Assembly (NCBI GenBank): GCA_025966175.1
Contig: JAOPVN010000603.1
Coordinates: forward strand, 1-5,751
DNA length: 5,751 nucleotides
Direction of reading: 5' to 3'
Source: Modestobacter sp.
GTDB lineage: Bacteria; Actinomycetota; Actinomycetes; Mycobacteriales; Geodermatophilaceae
The position numbers and the translations under genes are program-made. Under the pieces are notes generated by a model, which was not told the origin of the DNA, did no database searches, and was given only the letters and a program-made list of their open reading frames with translations. Of the stretch, positions 1 through 5,604 are shown in pieces. Positions within the stretch are counted from its first letter, which is position 1; every line of letters starts with the position of its first letter.

Positions 1-1163
1 GCGGCGTCCTGCTCCTCGAGCGCGGCGATCTGGTCGTCGGTCCCGTCGAGCTCGAGCAGCCGGTCCGATGCGCGGGCTGACCAGGCCAGCACCCCGTCGA
101 CGTCCTCGGCGGCGTGTCGCCGGACCAGGGTCGTGAGGTCGGCGAGCCGCTCCTGCGCCCGGGCCAGCCGGACCGGATCGGCGTCGACGGAGGCCAGGTA
201 GGACGCGAGGTCACCTGCGACGTCGCCGATGAGGTGACCGACCTCGGCCAGGCGCGCGGCCAGGTCGCCGAGCTGCGGGTCGTGGGCGGCCGCGCCCTCG
301 ACGGCCCGGCGGGCGGCCACGAGCAGCTGCAGCGCGTCGACGCCGCCGCTCGCGTCCTCGTCGCCGGTCAGGGCCTGCTGCGCCGCCGCGGCAGCCGAGC
401 GCAGGTCATCGGCGTTCGACAACCGCTCGATCTCGGCCGTCAGTGCGCCGCCCTCGCCGGGCTGCGGCGCGACGGCCTCGACCTCGGCGACGCCGAGGCG
501 CAGCAGCTCGGCCTCGCGCAGGCGTTCAGCGGCCTCGGCACGCAGCTGCTCGAGGGTGGCCCGCACGTCGCGCCAGCGCGCCCAGTCGGCGGCGAAGCGG
601 TCGCGCAGCGCCAGGACCGGCCGGCCGGCGTAGCGGTCGAGGGCCGAGCGCTGCTGGGCGGGCTTGAGCAGCCGCTGCTGGTCGCTCTGCCCGTGCACGG
701 CGATGACGTGGTCGGCGAGCTCCCCCAGCACGCCGAGCGGCACGCTCCGCCCGCCGAGGTGGGCCCGCGAGCGGCCGTCGGCGGCGACGCTGCGGCTGAC
801 CAGCAGCGCCCCGTCGTCGAGCTCGGCGCCGGCGTCGGCGGCGCGCGCCCACACCGGGGAGTCCGGCGGCAGCACCAGCCGGCCCTCGACCCCGGCCCGC
901 CCGCCGGCGCGGACCCGCCCGGGGTCGGCGCGGCCGCCGAACAGCAGCGTGAGGCCGGTGACGACCATCGTCTTGCCCGCGCCGGTCTCCCCGGTGACCA
1001 CGGTGAGGCCGGGGCCCAGTTCCAGGGTGACGTCGTCGATCGCACCCAGCCCGCGGATGCGCAGCTCCGACAGCGCCCCGTTGCGGGCGGTCGCGGGCCG
1101 CGCGGTCCGTGTCGACCCAGCGGCCTCCGGCGGGGAGTCAGACCTCGCTGTCCGGGTGGCCAC
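1..1163 (-). CDS. recN: DNA repair ATPase RecN, N-terminal part (runs off left edge)
   Basis: RecN is an SMC-like ATPase that acts early in recombinational repair of double-strand breaks. The frame is open from a GTG at 1163 to the window edge, giving 387 residues of a protein usually about 560-590 long. Seen: the RecN opening LSELRIRGLGAIDDVTLELG (residues 31-50), Walker A GETGAGKT (58-65), the HGQSDQQ motif (157-163), LDRYAG soon after, then a charged alanine/leucine-rich stretch expected of the coiled-coil arm. Signature and Walker B motifs should lie beyond the edge. The GTG has a strong ribosome site (GGAGGTG, 1168-1174) and overlaps the nadK stop by 26 bases, so coupling is likely. No ATG, GTG or TTG occurs between this GTG and the family's usual first residues, so the protein appears to carry about 30 extra low-complexity N-terminal residues. 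The family call is very secure; the exact start is less so. Confidence 0.95.
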   Translation of the reverse strand, partial: MATRTARSDSPPEAAGSTRTARPATARNGALSELRIRGLGAIDDVTLELGPGLTVVTGETGAGKTMVVTGLTLLFGGRADPGRVRAGGRAGVEGRLVLPPDSPVWARAADAGAELDDGALLVSRSVAADGRSRAHLGGRSVPLGVLGELADHVIAVHGQSDQQRLLKPAQQRSALDRYAGRPVLALRDRFAADWARWRDVRATLEQLRAEAAERLREAELLRLGVAEVEAVAPQPGEGGALTAEIERLSNADDLRSAAAAAQQALTGDEDASGGVDALQLLVAARRAVEGAAAHDPQLGDLAARLAEVGHLIGDVAGDLASYLASVDADPVRLARAQERLADLTTLVRRHAAEDVDGVLAWSARASDRLLELDGTDDQIAALEEQDA

Positions 1164-2184
1164 CGCCCACCTCCCCCCCGGTCGAGGAGGTGCCGTCGGC
1201 AGTGTTGATGCCGCGGGCCAGCACGTTGCTGGTCCACGTCGGGGCCTCGTGCCCTGGGCCGTGCGAACGGGCGTCCCGGAAGCCACGGACCGGCAGGCCG
1301 AACTTGGCGACCAACCGGTCGCCGAACGACGTCGGGTTGACCCGGGCGATCCGGACCGGCCGGTCGGAGCGACGCACCTCGACGCGGCCGCCGTCGGGGA
1401 CCTCGACGATGCGCCGACCGTCGGCCGAGACCCGGGCGCGGGTGCCGTCCGGGGGCACGGCGACGGTGAGCACCGAGTTCGGGGAGGTGACCAACGGACG
1501 GGCGAACAGGGCGTGGGCGTTGGTCGGCACCACCAGCAGCGCCTCTACGTCGGGCCAGACCACGGGCCCGCCGGCGGAGAAGGCGTAGGCGGTGGAACCG
1601 GTCGGGGTGGCGCACAGGACGCCGTCGCAGCCGAAGCTGGTCAGCGGGTGGCCGTCGACCTCGATGACGACGTCGAGCACCCGGGACCGCTCGACCTTCT
1701 CCACCGACACCTCGTTGAGCGCCCAGGTGCCGCCGGTGCGCCGGCCGTCGGCGTCCAGCACGGTGGCGTCGAGGGTCAGCCGCTCCTCCACGGCGTACTC
1801 GCACTTCTCGACCGCGGAGAGCATCTCCTCGACGGCCTCGGGCTCGGTCTCGGCGAGGAAGCCGACCCGGCCGAGGTTCACCCCGGTGATCGCCGCATCG
1901 GTGTTGCGGGCCAGCTCGGCGGCGCGGAGGAAGGTGCCGTCACCGCCGAAGACCAGCACGATCTCGACTCCCTCGGCCGCTCCGGGGCCGAAGGGACACA
2001 CCTCCGCACCGGGGACGGCCAGCGCCTCGGCCTCGTCCTCCAACAGCCGGACGATGATCCCGGCCTCGGTCAGCCGCGCGGCGGCGGACCGGGCGAGGTC
2101 GACGATGTCGGCCCGGCCGGTGTGCACGGCGAGCAGGACGCGCCGGGTGGGCGCGCCGGTCTCGCAGTCGGTGCCCTCGGTCAC
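1138..2184 (-). CDS. nadK: NAD kinase (NadK/PpnK)
   Basis: This enzyme phosphorylates NAD to NADP using ATP or polyphosphate and is the cytosolic source of NADP. With the GTG at 2184 it is 348 aa; about 300 is usual. Seen: the N-terminal strand RRVLLAVHTGR, GGDGT (residues 80-84, nucleotide binding), NLGRVGFLAE, the ALNE motif (N157, E158), and CDGVLCATPTGSTAYAFSAG from residue 186, the conserved NAD-binding core. A roughly 40-residue Gly/Ser/Thr-rich tail explains some of the extra length. The 2184 start was chosen because GAGGAG stands 5 bases upstream and the kinase fold begins soon after. In-frame GTGs at 2259 and 2367 also have plausible ribosome sites. From 2367, which overlaps the tlyA stop as GTGA, the product would be 409 aa with an N-terminus made of repeat sequence. 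Downstream, recN starts inside the last codons. Confidence 0.95.
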   Translation of the reverse strand: MTEGTDCETGAPTRRVLLAVHTGRADIVDLARSAAARLTEAGIIVRLLEDEAEALAVPGAEVCPFGPGAAEGVEIVLVFGGDGTFLRAAELARNTDAAITGVNLGRVGFLAETEPEAVEEMLSAVEKCEYAVEERLTLDATVLDADGRRTGGTWALNEVSVEKVERSRVLDVVIEVDGHPLTSFGCDGVLCATPTGSTAYAFSAGGPVVWPDVEALLVVPTNAHALFARPLVTSPNSVLTVAVPPDGTRARVSADGRRIVEVPDGGRVEVRRSDRPVRIARVNPTSFGDRLVAKFGLPVRGFRDARSHGPGHEAPTWTSNVLARGINTADGTSSTGGEVGGGHPDSEV

Positions 2185-2367
2185 GACTTCTCCTCGCTGA
2201 TGCTCATCGGACCCGTGCCCAGGTGCGGTGCTCCTGGGTGACCTCGCGCGCTCGGTCACTGCTTCTCCTTGCTGGCGCTCCTCGTACCCGTGGGCCCAGG
2301 TGCGGTGTTCCTGGGTGACCTCGCGAGCTCGGTCACTGCTCCTGCGTGACCTCCCGAGCTCGGTCAC
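2185..2367 (-). repeat. Imperfect tandem array of start-codon-bearing repeats upstream of nadK
   Basis: Read on the minus strand there are three consecutive units: 2367-2337 (31 bp, internally deleted), 2336-2260 (77 bp) and 2259-2185 (75 bp). The nadK start at 2184 then begins like a fourth. Each unit opens with GTGACCGAG and holds the inverted repeat GTGACC-N10-GGTCAC (2367-2346, 2336-2315, 2259-2238), followed by CAGGA. The two full units share CACCGCACCTGGG, CACGGGT and AGGAGAAG, ending right before the next GTGACCGAG. By eye the full units are nearly 90% identical with one 2-base indel. The short unit lacks about 46 bp, consistent with a deletion at AGCA microhomology. Starts at 2367, 2259 and 2184 are in the nadK frame; 2336 is not. 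The array arose by local duplication or from a dispersed repeat family; only a genome search can say which. Confidence 0.85.
2256..2336 (-). CDS. Possible 26-codon upstream ORF inside the nadK leader repeat
   Basis: From the out-of-frame GTG at 2336 a 26-codon ORF reads VTELARSPRNTAPGP and onward to a TGA at 2256-2258. That TGA overlaps the next GTG (2259) as GTGA. The following repeat unit, read from 2259 in its own frame, gives the related VTERARSPRSTAPGH, so the two are diverged copies set in different frames by the 2-base indel. Its own ribosome site is poor: AGGAG lies only 2 bases before the GTG. The ORF exists in the sequence; translation is speculative. If translated it could hand ribosomes to the 2259 start of nadK. 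It could equally be an accident of the duplication. Confidence 0.2.
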   Translation of the reverse strand: MTELARSPRNTAPGPTGTRSASKEKQ

Positions 2368-3161
2368 GTGGGTCCTTCCTGAACTGCTCGGTCGATGGCG
2401 CTGCGGTCCGGTGGTGGTGCGTCCCGACGCAGCCAGAGGAAGAACTCCACGTTGCCGGCCGGGCCGGGCAGCGGACTGGCCACGACACCGGCGGTGCCCC
2501 AGCCCAGGTCCGCGGCGGCCCGGGCGACGGTCTCCACGGCGTCGGCCCGGTGCTCGAGGTCCCGCACGACCCCGCCGGCGCCGAGCCGCTCGCGGCCGAC
2601 CTCGAACTGGGGCTTCACCATCGGCAGCAGGTCCGCGCCGGGTTCGGCGCAGGCGGTCAGCGCCGGGAGCACCAGCCGCAAGGAGATGAAGGACAGGTCG
2701 GCGACGACGAGGCCGACCGGCCCGCCGATCGCCTCGGGGGTCAGCTCGCGCACGTTGGTGCGCTCGTGGACCGCGACCCGGTCGTCGGTGCGCAGCGACC
2801 AGGCGAGTTCGCCATAGCCGACGTCGACGGCCACCACCTCGCGGGCGCCCCGGCTGAGCAGGACCTCGGTGAACCCGCCGGTGGAGGCGCCGGCGTCCAG
2901 TACGCGGCGTCCCTCGACGGCCACCGGGAAGGCGGCCAGGGCGCCGAGCAGCTTGTGTGCACCGCGGGAGACCCAGCTGGGCTGGTCAGGGTCGGTGCGG
3001 ACGACGACCGGGGCGCCGGCCTCCACACCGGTGGCCGGCTTGGTGGCGGCCTGCCCGCCGATGGTCACCCGACCCTCGGCGATGAGGCTGACGGCGTGTT
3101 CGCGCGATCGGGCGAGCCCGCGGCGCACGAGCTCGGCGTCCAGCCGGCTGCGTCGGACCAT
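2364..3161 (-). CDS. tlyA: TlyA-type 16S/23S rRNA 2'-O-methyltransferase
   Basis: In mycobacteria TlyA uses S-adenosylmethionine to 2'-O-methylate a cytidine in 16S rRNA helix 44 and one in 23S rRNA helix 69; its loss gives capreomycin resistance. This 265-aa protein has the usual length. An S4 RNA-binding domain covers roughly residues 4-60 (RLDAELVRRGLARSREHA). A short linker (PSWVSRGAHK) leads to an FtsJ-like methyltransferase domain with the SAM-binding loop DAGASTGGF (89-97), DLSF (155-158), VKPQFE (182-187) and a final VEFF strand. Residues K70, D155, K183 and E239 line up with the K-D-K-E catalytic tetrad known for the family. The ATG overlaps the upstream gene's stop by one base (TGATG) and has no clear ribosome site, implying coupled translation. 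The stop overlaps the first GTGACCGAG of the nadK leader array. Confidence 0.95.
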   Translation of the reverse strand: MVRRSRLDAELVRRGLARSREHAVSLIAEGRVTIGGQAATKPATGVEAGAPVVVRTDPDQPSWVSRGAHKLLGALAAFPVAVEGRRVLDAGASTGGFTEVLLSRGAREVVAVDVGYGELAWSLRTDDRVAVHERTNVRELTPEAIGGPVGLVVADLSFISLRLVLPALTACAEPGADLLPMVKPQFEVGRERLGAGGVVRDLEHRADAVETVARAAADLGWGTAGVVASPLPGPAGNVEFFLWLRRDAPPPDRSAIDRAVQEGPT

Positions 3162-3406
3162 CAGAGCTGGTCGATGGTGGACAGTTCGCGCTGCAGCCGC
3201 TCGTGCTCGGCCTCGAAGACCGCGACGTGGTCGGCCACCGGCCGCTCGGCCAGATCGGCGAAGCGCAAGCCCCCGGGCGTGCTGGGGTCGGCGGCCGTCG
3301 CCGGGTCCTGCACGGGCGGGCCAGGCACGGGCGGGCCAGGCACGGGCGGGTGCGGGCCGGGCCGGGGCGGGCCGGGAACCGGGCGCGACGGTGCGGGGTC
3401 GGTCAC
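3161..3406 (-). CDS. Small proline-rich hypothetical protein, first gene of the tlyA operon
   Basis: This 81-aa protein has no recognised function. Its first half is proline- and glycine-rich, with VPGPP units encoded by 15-bp tandem repeats. Its second half (from about residue 46, LRFADLAERPVADHVAVFEAEHERL and following) is charged and likely helical. There is no signal peptide or membrane segment. The position directly before tlyA matches, from memory, the small conserved hypothetical Rv1693 of M. tuberculosis, which would correspond to the C-terminal half only. GTG 3406 was chosen because GGAGGA lies just upstream (3411-3416 region) and the proline repeats follow. The frame stays open further upstream into the promoter region and antisense to the SCP2-like gene, which is probably meaningless. 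The stop shares one base with the tlyA ATG, so the two are almost certainly cotranslated. Confidence 0.7.
   Translation of the reverse strand: MTDPAPSRPVPGPPRPGPHPPVPGPPVPGPPVQDPATAADPSTPGGLRFADLAERPVADHVAVFEAEHERLQRELSTIDQL
3311..3355. repeat. Three tandem 15-bp units (coding VPGPP repeats)
   Basis: On the plus strand CACGGGCGGGCCAGG occurs at 3311-3325 and 3326-3340, followed by a diverged third copy at 3341-3355. They lie inside the 81-aa hypothetical gene and encode the five-residue proline-rich repeat. The period is a multiple of three, so copy-number change would keep the frame. More degenerate G/C-rich copies continue to about 3380. Confidence 0.85.
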
Positions 3407-3435
3407 GGCTTCCTCCTCCACTCCGGATCGGTCAC
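3403..3435 (-). CDS. Possible 10-codon leader ORF before the hypothetical/tlyA operon
   Basis: A GTG at 3435 opens the short frame VTDPEWRRKP, whose TGA (3403-3405) overlaps the GTG (3406) of the 81-aa gene as GTGA. Its tail codons supply the purine-rich ribosome site for that gene. Both starts begin GTGACCGA, so the arrangement looks like a small copy of the one seen before nadK. A possible minus-strand -10 (TAACCT, 3460-3465) would put a transcript start about 18 bases upstream. Whether it is translated cannot be told from sequence. Confidence 0.2.
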   Translation of the reverse strand: MTDPEWRRKP

Positions 3436-3638
3436 GCGCTGGTCGGGGCTCCACCTCGCAGGTTACCGGCCGGGGACAGCGGACGACGGTGCGCTGCGGA
3501 GTCCGGTGGACGCGTCCGGTGTGGCGAGCGGCCACTCCCGGGCCGCCGCTGCGGGTGGGTCGGGGACGGCGGTAGCGTCCCCCTGCGGACCGCCCAGCAG
3601 GGAAGAGCCCGGTCCCCTGCTCGAGGAGGCACCCGCAC
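3407..3638. promoter_or_regulatory. Divergent promoter region between the tlyA operon and the SCP2-like gene
   Basis: This 232-bp gap is the largest intergenic stretch and must carry promoters for both directions. Candidate -10 elements fitting TANNNT are TAGCGT (3573-3578, plus) and TAACCT (3460-3465, minus strand). Neither has a convincing -35 at 16-18 bp, so both are tentative. A perfect 7-bp inverted repeat, GGGGACG/CGTCCCC (3562-3568 and 3576-3582), overlaps the plus-strand -10. A direct repeat GTCCGGTG occurs at 3501-3508 and 3514-3521. No RNA gene or riboswitch was recognised. Confidence 0.5.
3596..3621 (+). promoter_or_regulatory. 5' leader hairpin next to the SCP2-like gene's ribosome site
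   Basis: AGCAGGG (3596-3602) and CCCTGCT (3615-3621) form a perfect 7-bp stem with a 12-base loop. It ends one base before the ribosome site GAGGAGG (3623-3629). In an mRNA started near 3585 it would sit directly against the ribosome site and could affect translation or stability. The structure is seen in sequence; its role is inferred. Confidence 0.35.
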
Positions 3639-3977
3639 GTGGCAACGCTGGATGAGTGCATGACGGCCCTGGACGGTTTCGTCCGCACGCTGGCCTCCGC
3701 CGATGCCGCCCGGGACCTGGACCGCAGCGTCTCCTGCCGGCTCACCGACCTGAAGCAGGTGGTCGCCGGCCGGCTGGCCCGCGGCTCGGTGCACGACATG
3801 ACGGCGGTGTCCGACGGTCCGGCAGTGCCCAAGGCCGACATCCGCCTGACGATGAGCAGCGACGACCTGCTGGCGCTCACCTCGGGGCAGCTTTCCTTCG
3901 CGCCGGCCTGGGCCAGTGGCCGGGTGAAGCTGGAGGCCGGGCTTCGCGACATGCTCCGGCTGCGTTCGCTGCTCTGA
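3639..3977 (+). CDS. SCP2 sterol-binding-like domain protein
   Basis: This 112-aa cytosolic protein resembles the small single-domain SCP2 family of actinobacteria, whose fold binds hydrophobic ligands. The ligand and role here are unknown. Seen: the core phrase ADIRLTMSSDDLLALTSGQ (residues 66-84), then WASGRVKLEA and the terminal DMLRLRSLL, all characteristic of this group. There is no signal peptide or membrane segment. The GTG at 3639 was chosen because GAGGAGG lies 9 bases upstream and no better start follows. It is the only complete plus-strand gene in the window: it diverges from the tlyA operon and converges on the HAD gene, so it has its own promoter. Its stop is 34 bases from the HAD stop. 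Family assignment is from remembered sequence character, not a search. Confidence 0.8.
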   Translation: MATLDECMTALDGFVRTLASADAARDLDRSVSCRLTDLKQVVAGRLARGSVHDMTAVSDGPAVPKADIRLTMSSDDLLALTSGQLSFAPAWASGRVKLEAGLRDMLRLRSLL

Positions 3978-3985
3978 GCCGGCCG

Positions 3986-4006
3986 CCGCGGGGCCGGGAC
4001 CCGCGG
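3986..4006. terminator. GC hairpin between convergent genes, possible bidirectional terminator
   Basis: CCGCGGG (3986-3992) and CCCGCGG (4000-4006) form a perfect 7-bp stem with a 7-base loop, in the 34-bp gap between the SCP2-like stop (3977) and the HAD stop (4012). Being symmetrical it could act on both strands. No T-run follows on either side, which is common for hairpins in high-GC actinomycetes but leaves terminator function unproven. Confidence 0.45.
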
Positions 4007-4011
4007 ACCGC

Positions 4012-5094
4012 TCATCCCGCGCTGAGCCCCCAGCCGGCCAGCGCCTCGGCCGCATCGTCGTCACCGGCCCGGACGACCACCGGGTGCCCCCGGTCGGGGT
4101 GGCGGGCCCAGTGCGCCACCGCGAGCGCGCGCAGACCGTCCAGACCGTCGGTGGGCTCGCTGCGGGGACCGACCGAGCGCAGGGTGAGCTCCTCGCCCTG
4201 CGCCACGGCCTGCCAGCCGCCGCACCGCCAGGCGCCCTCGACGGCGGTCACCTCCGGATGCGTGGTGAGCATCCCAGCCGCGTCGGGGGCGAGCAGGTCG
4301 GGGCGGTGGACCGGTCCGGCCGCCAGCAGCTCAGCCGGCGTCGCCACCCCGGAGAACACCAACAGGCTCGCGGAGCCCGCGCGGCGGGCGCCTTCGATGT
4401 CGGTGTCCAGTCGGTCCCCGACGACGAGCGGCCGACGCGCGCCGGTGCGGCGGACGCACTCGGCGTGCATCGCCGGGTCGGGCTTGCCGGTGACCAGCGG
4501 CTGCTGGCCGGTGACCGCGCTGACGACGCCGACGAGGGCGCCGTTGCCGGGGAGCACGCCCCGGGGCGACGGGATGGTGGCGTCGGTGTTGGTGGCGACG
4601 TGCCGGGCACCGCCCCGCACCGCCACGACGGCCTCGGCGAGCTGGGTCCAGCCCACGTTCGGCCCGTAGCCCTGGACGACCGCGGCCGGGGAGTCCTCGG
4701 CGCGTTCCACCACGGTGAGCCCGGCCGCGCTCAGCGCCGCGGCCACACCCGGACCGCCCACCGCCAGCACGCGGCCACCAGCGCCGACCAGTTCGGCCAC
4801 GACCGAGGCGGCCGCCTGCGAGCTGGTGATGACGTCGTCGGGCCCGGCCGGGACACCGAGCTCGGTGAGGTGGGCGGCCACCTGCTCGGGCGTGCGCGCC
4901 GCGTTGTTGGTCACGTAGCCCAGGCGCATGCCCTCGCCGGCGGCGTGGGCCAGCGCCGCCGGGATGCCGGGGACGGCGACCGGCCCGACGTAGACGACCC
5001 CGTCGAGGTCCAGCAGGGCCACGTCGTAGGTGTGCACCGGCGGCGTGCTCGCACCGGCGGCCAGCGACGGCGGCTGGTGCCCGGACGGGGTCAC
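4012..5094 (-). CDS. HAD superfamily subclass IIA phosphatase
   Basis: This 360-aa hydrolase belongs to the HAD-IIA group (NagD/phosphoglycolate and glycerol-3-phosphate phosphatase-like), which dephosphorylates small phosphorylated metabolites through an aspartyl-phosphate intermediate. Seen: motif I LLDLDGVVY with D29 as nucleophile and D31 as acid/base, motif II VTNN (61-64), the IIA cap domain in between, motif III lysine TGKPDP (K204), and motif IV VVGDRLDTDIEG with D227 and D232 for magnesium. A C-terminal extension ending VVVRAGDDDAAEALAGWGL resembles, from memory, that of M. tuberculosis Rv1692, reported as a glycerol-3-phosphate phosphatase; that substrate is inference here. The GTG at 5094 has GGGAG seven bases upstream and overlaps the stop of a 21-codon ORF as GTGA. 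The frame stays open upstream antisense to real genes, but that part looks like a shadow frame. A GTG near residue 20 is an alternative start. Confidence 0.92.
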   Translation of the reverse strand: MTPSGHQPPSLAAGASTPPVHTYDVALLDLDGVVYVGPVAVPGIPAALAHAAGEGMRLGYVTNNAARTPEQVAAHLTELGVPAGPDDVITSSQAAASVVAELVGAGGRVLAVGGPGVAAALSAAGLTVVERAEDSPAAVVQGYGPNVGWTQLAEAVVAVRGGARHVATNTDATIPSPRGVLPGNGALVGVVSAVTGQQPLVTGKPDPAMHAECVRRTGARRPLVVGDRLDTDIEGARRAGSASLLVFSGVATPAELLAAGPVHRPDLLAPDAAGMLTTHPEVTAVEGAWRCGGWQAVAQGEELTLRSVGPRSEPTDGLDGLRALAVAHWARHPDRGHPVVVRAGDDDAAEALAGWGLSAG

Positions 5095-5156
5095 GCGGCA
5101 CTCCCGGGCACGCAGTCGGAGCGGGTCTCCGGGGTGGGATGGTGGGTGGTGGTCAT
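5091..5156 (-). CDS. Possible 21-aa coupled peptide between the TPR and HAD genes
   Basis: An ATG at 5156 overlaps the TPR gene's stop as ATGA and is preceded by GAGGAG six bases upstream. The frame begins MTTTHHPTPETR and ends GSAA. Its TGA (5091-5093) overlaps the HAD GTG start as GTGA. Nearly all third codon positions are G or C (19 of 21 codons), as in neighbouring genes. No family is recognised and no membrane or metal-binding pattern is clear beyond one Cys and a His pair. It may be a real small protein or only a device that carries ribosomes across the 58-bp gap from the TPR gene to the HAD gene. Confidence 0.4.
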   Translation of the reverse strand: MTTTHHPTPETRSDCVPGSAA

Positions 5157-5554
5157 GGCAGCTCCTCGGCGAGGCCGCGGCGGGTCCGGACGCCGCGCAG
5201 CGCTCGCGCGTAGTGGGTGAGATCGGGGCGCATGGCCACGGCCAGGGCGAGGTGCTCGGCGGCGAGTTCGAGCTCCCCGGCCCGGCTGGCAGCCAGCCCG
5301 AGACCGAACTGGGCGTAGTCGTCGGTGGGGTTGACGGCGATGAGGCGGCTGAAGCTGTCGATCGCCGACCGGTACCGGCCGGCGTCGTACTGGGCTCGGG
5401 CGAGGGCCTCCAGGACGCTGCGCGACCCGGGCTCCGCGGCGATGGCGCGCTCGAGCAGGGTCGCCGCGGCGTCGGGGTTGCCGTCGCCGAGCAGCTGCAG
5501 CCCTCGCTGGTACCACTCGTAGGCCCCTCCGTCCGGCTGTCCCCTGTCGACCAC
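5153..5554 (-). CDS. Tetratricopeptide-repeat protein
   Basis: This 133-aa soluble protein is almost entirely TPR helices, a scaffold for protein-protein contacts; the partner is unknown. Three repeats can be placed at about residues 11-44, 45-78 and 79-112. They are marked by the A/G and P spacing of AAATLLERAIAAEP, ALARAQYDAGRY with LIAVNP, and GLAASRAGELELAAEHLALAVAMRP. A basic segment (RGVRTRRG) precedes the C-terminus. There is no signal peptide. The GTG at 5554 was chosen for its GGGAGGAG ribosome site five to six bases upstream. It is the first gene of the pair with the HAD phosphatase and, from memory, is syntenic with the longer Rv1691 of M. tuberculosis. Its promoter should lie in the 110-bp gap shared with the divergent gene at 5665. 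Confidence 0.85.
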   Translation of the reverse strand: MVDRGQPDGGAYEWYQRGLQLLGDGNPDAAATLLERAIAAEPGSRSVLEALARAQYDAGRYRSAIDSFSRLIAVNPTDDYAQFGLGLAASRAGELELAAEHLALAVAMRPDLTHYARALRGVRTRRGLAEELP

Positions 5555-5604
5555 CGCCGCTCCTCCCTGGCGCGCCCCTTGCCGGCTGGGTGCGGTGAGG
5601 GGGT

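Noticed and set aside
440..1804. Minus-strand 454-codon frame overlapping nadK and recN
   Set aside because: It is very arginine- and proline-rich, spans the junction of two clear genes and lacks motifs: a shadow frame.
664..2241. Long plus-strand open frame (525 codons) antisense to nadK and recN
   Set aside because: At this GC content antisense frames stay open. Its translation has low-complexity Gly/Asp/Ala composition and no family motif, while the minus strand carries clear NadK and RecN motifs.
3501..3521. Direct repeat GTCCGGTG with 13-bp period
   Set aside because: Only two short GC-rich copies occur, with no clear promoter alignment; chance is likely.
3407..4015. Upstream continuation of the 81-aa hypothetical's frame to 4015
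   Set aside because: It runs antisense through the whole SCP2-like gene and the promoter region. The GTG at 3406 with a purine-rich ribosome site is a better start.
3656..4669. Plus-strand open frame running from the SCP2-like gene into the antisense of the HAD gene
   Set aside because: It uses a different frame from the SCP2-like protein, shows shadow composition and crosses the hairpin between convergent genes.
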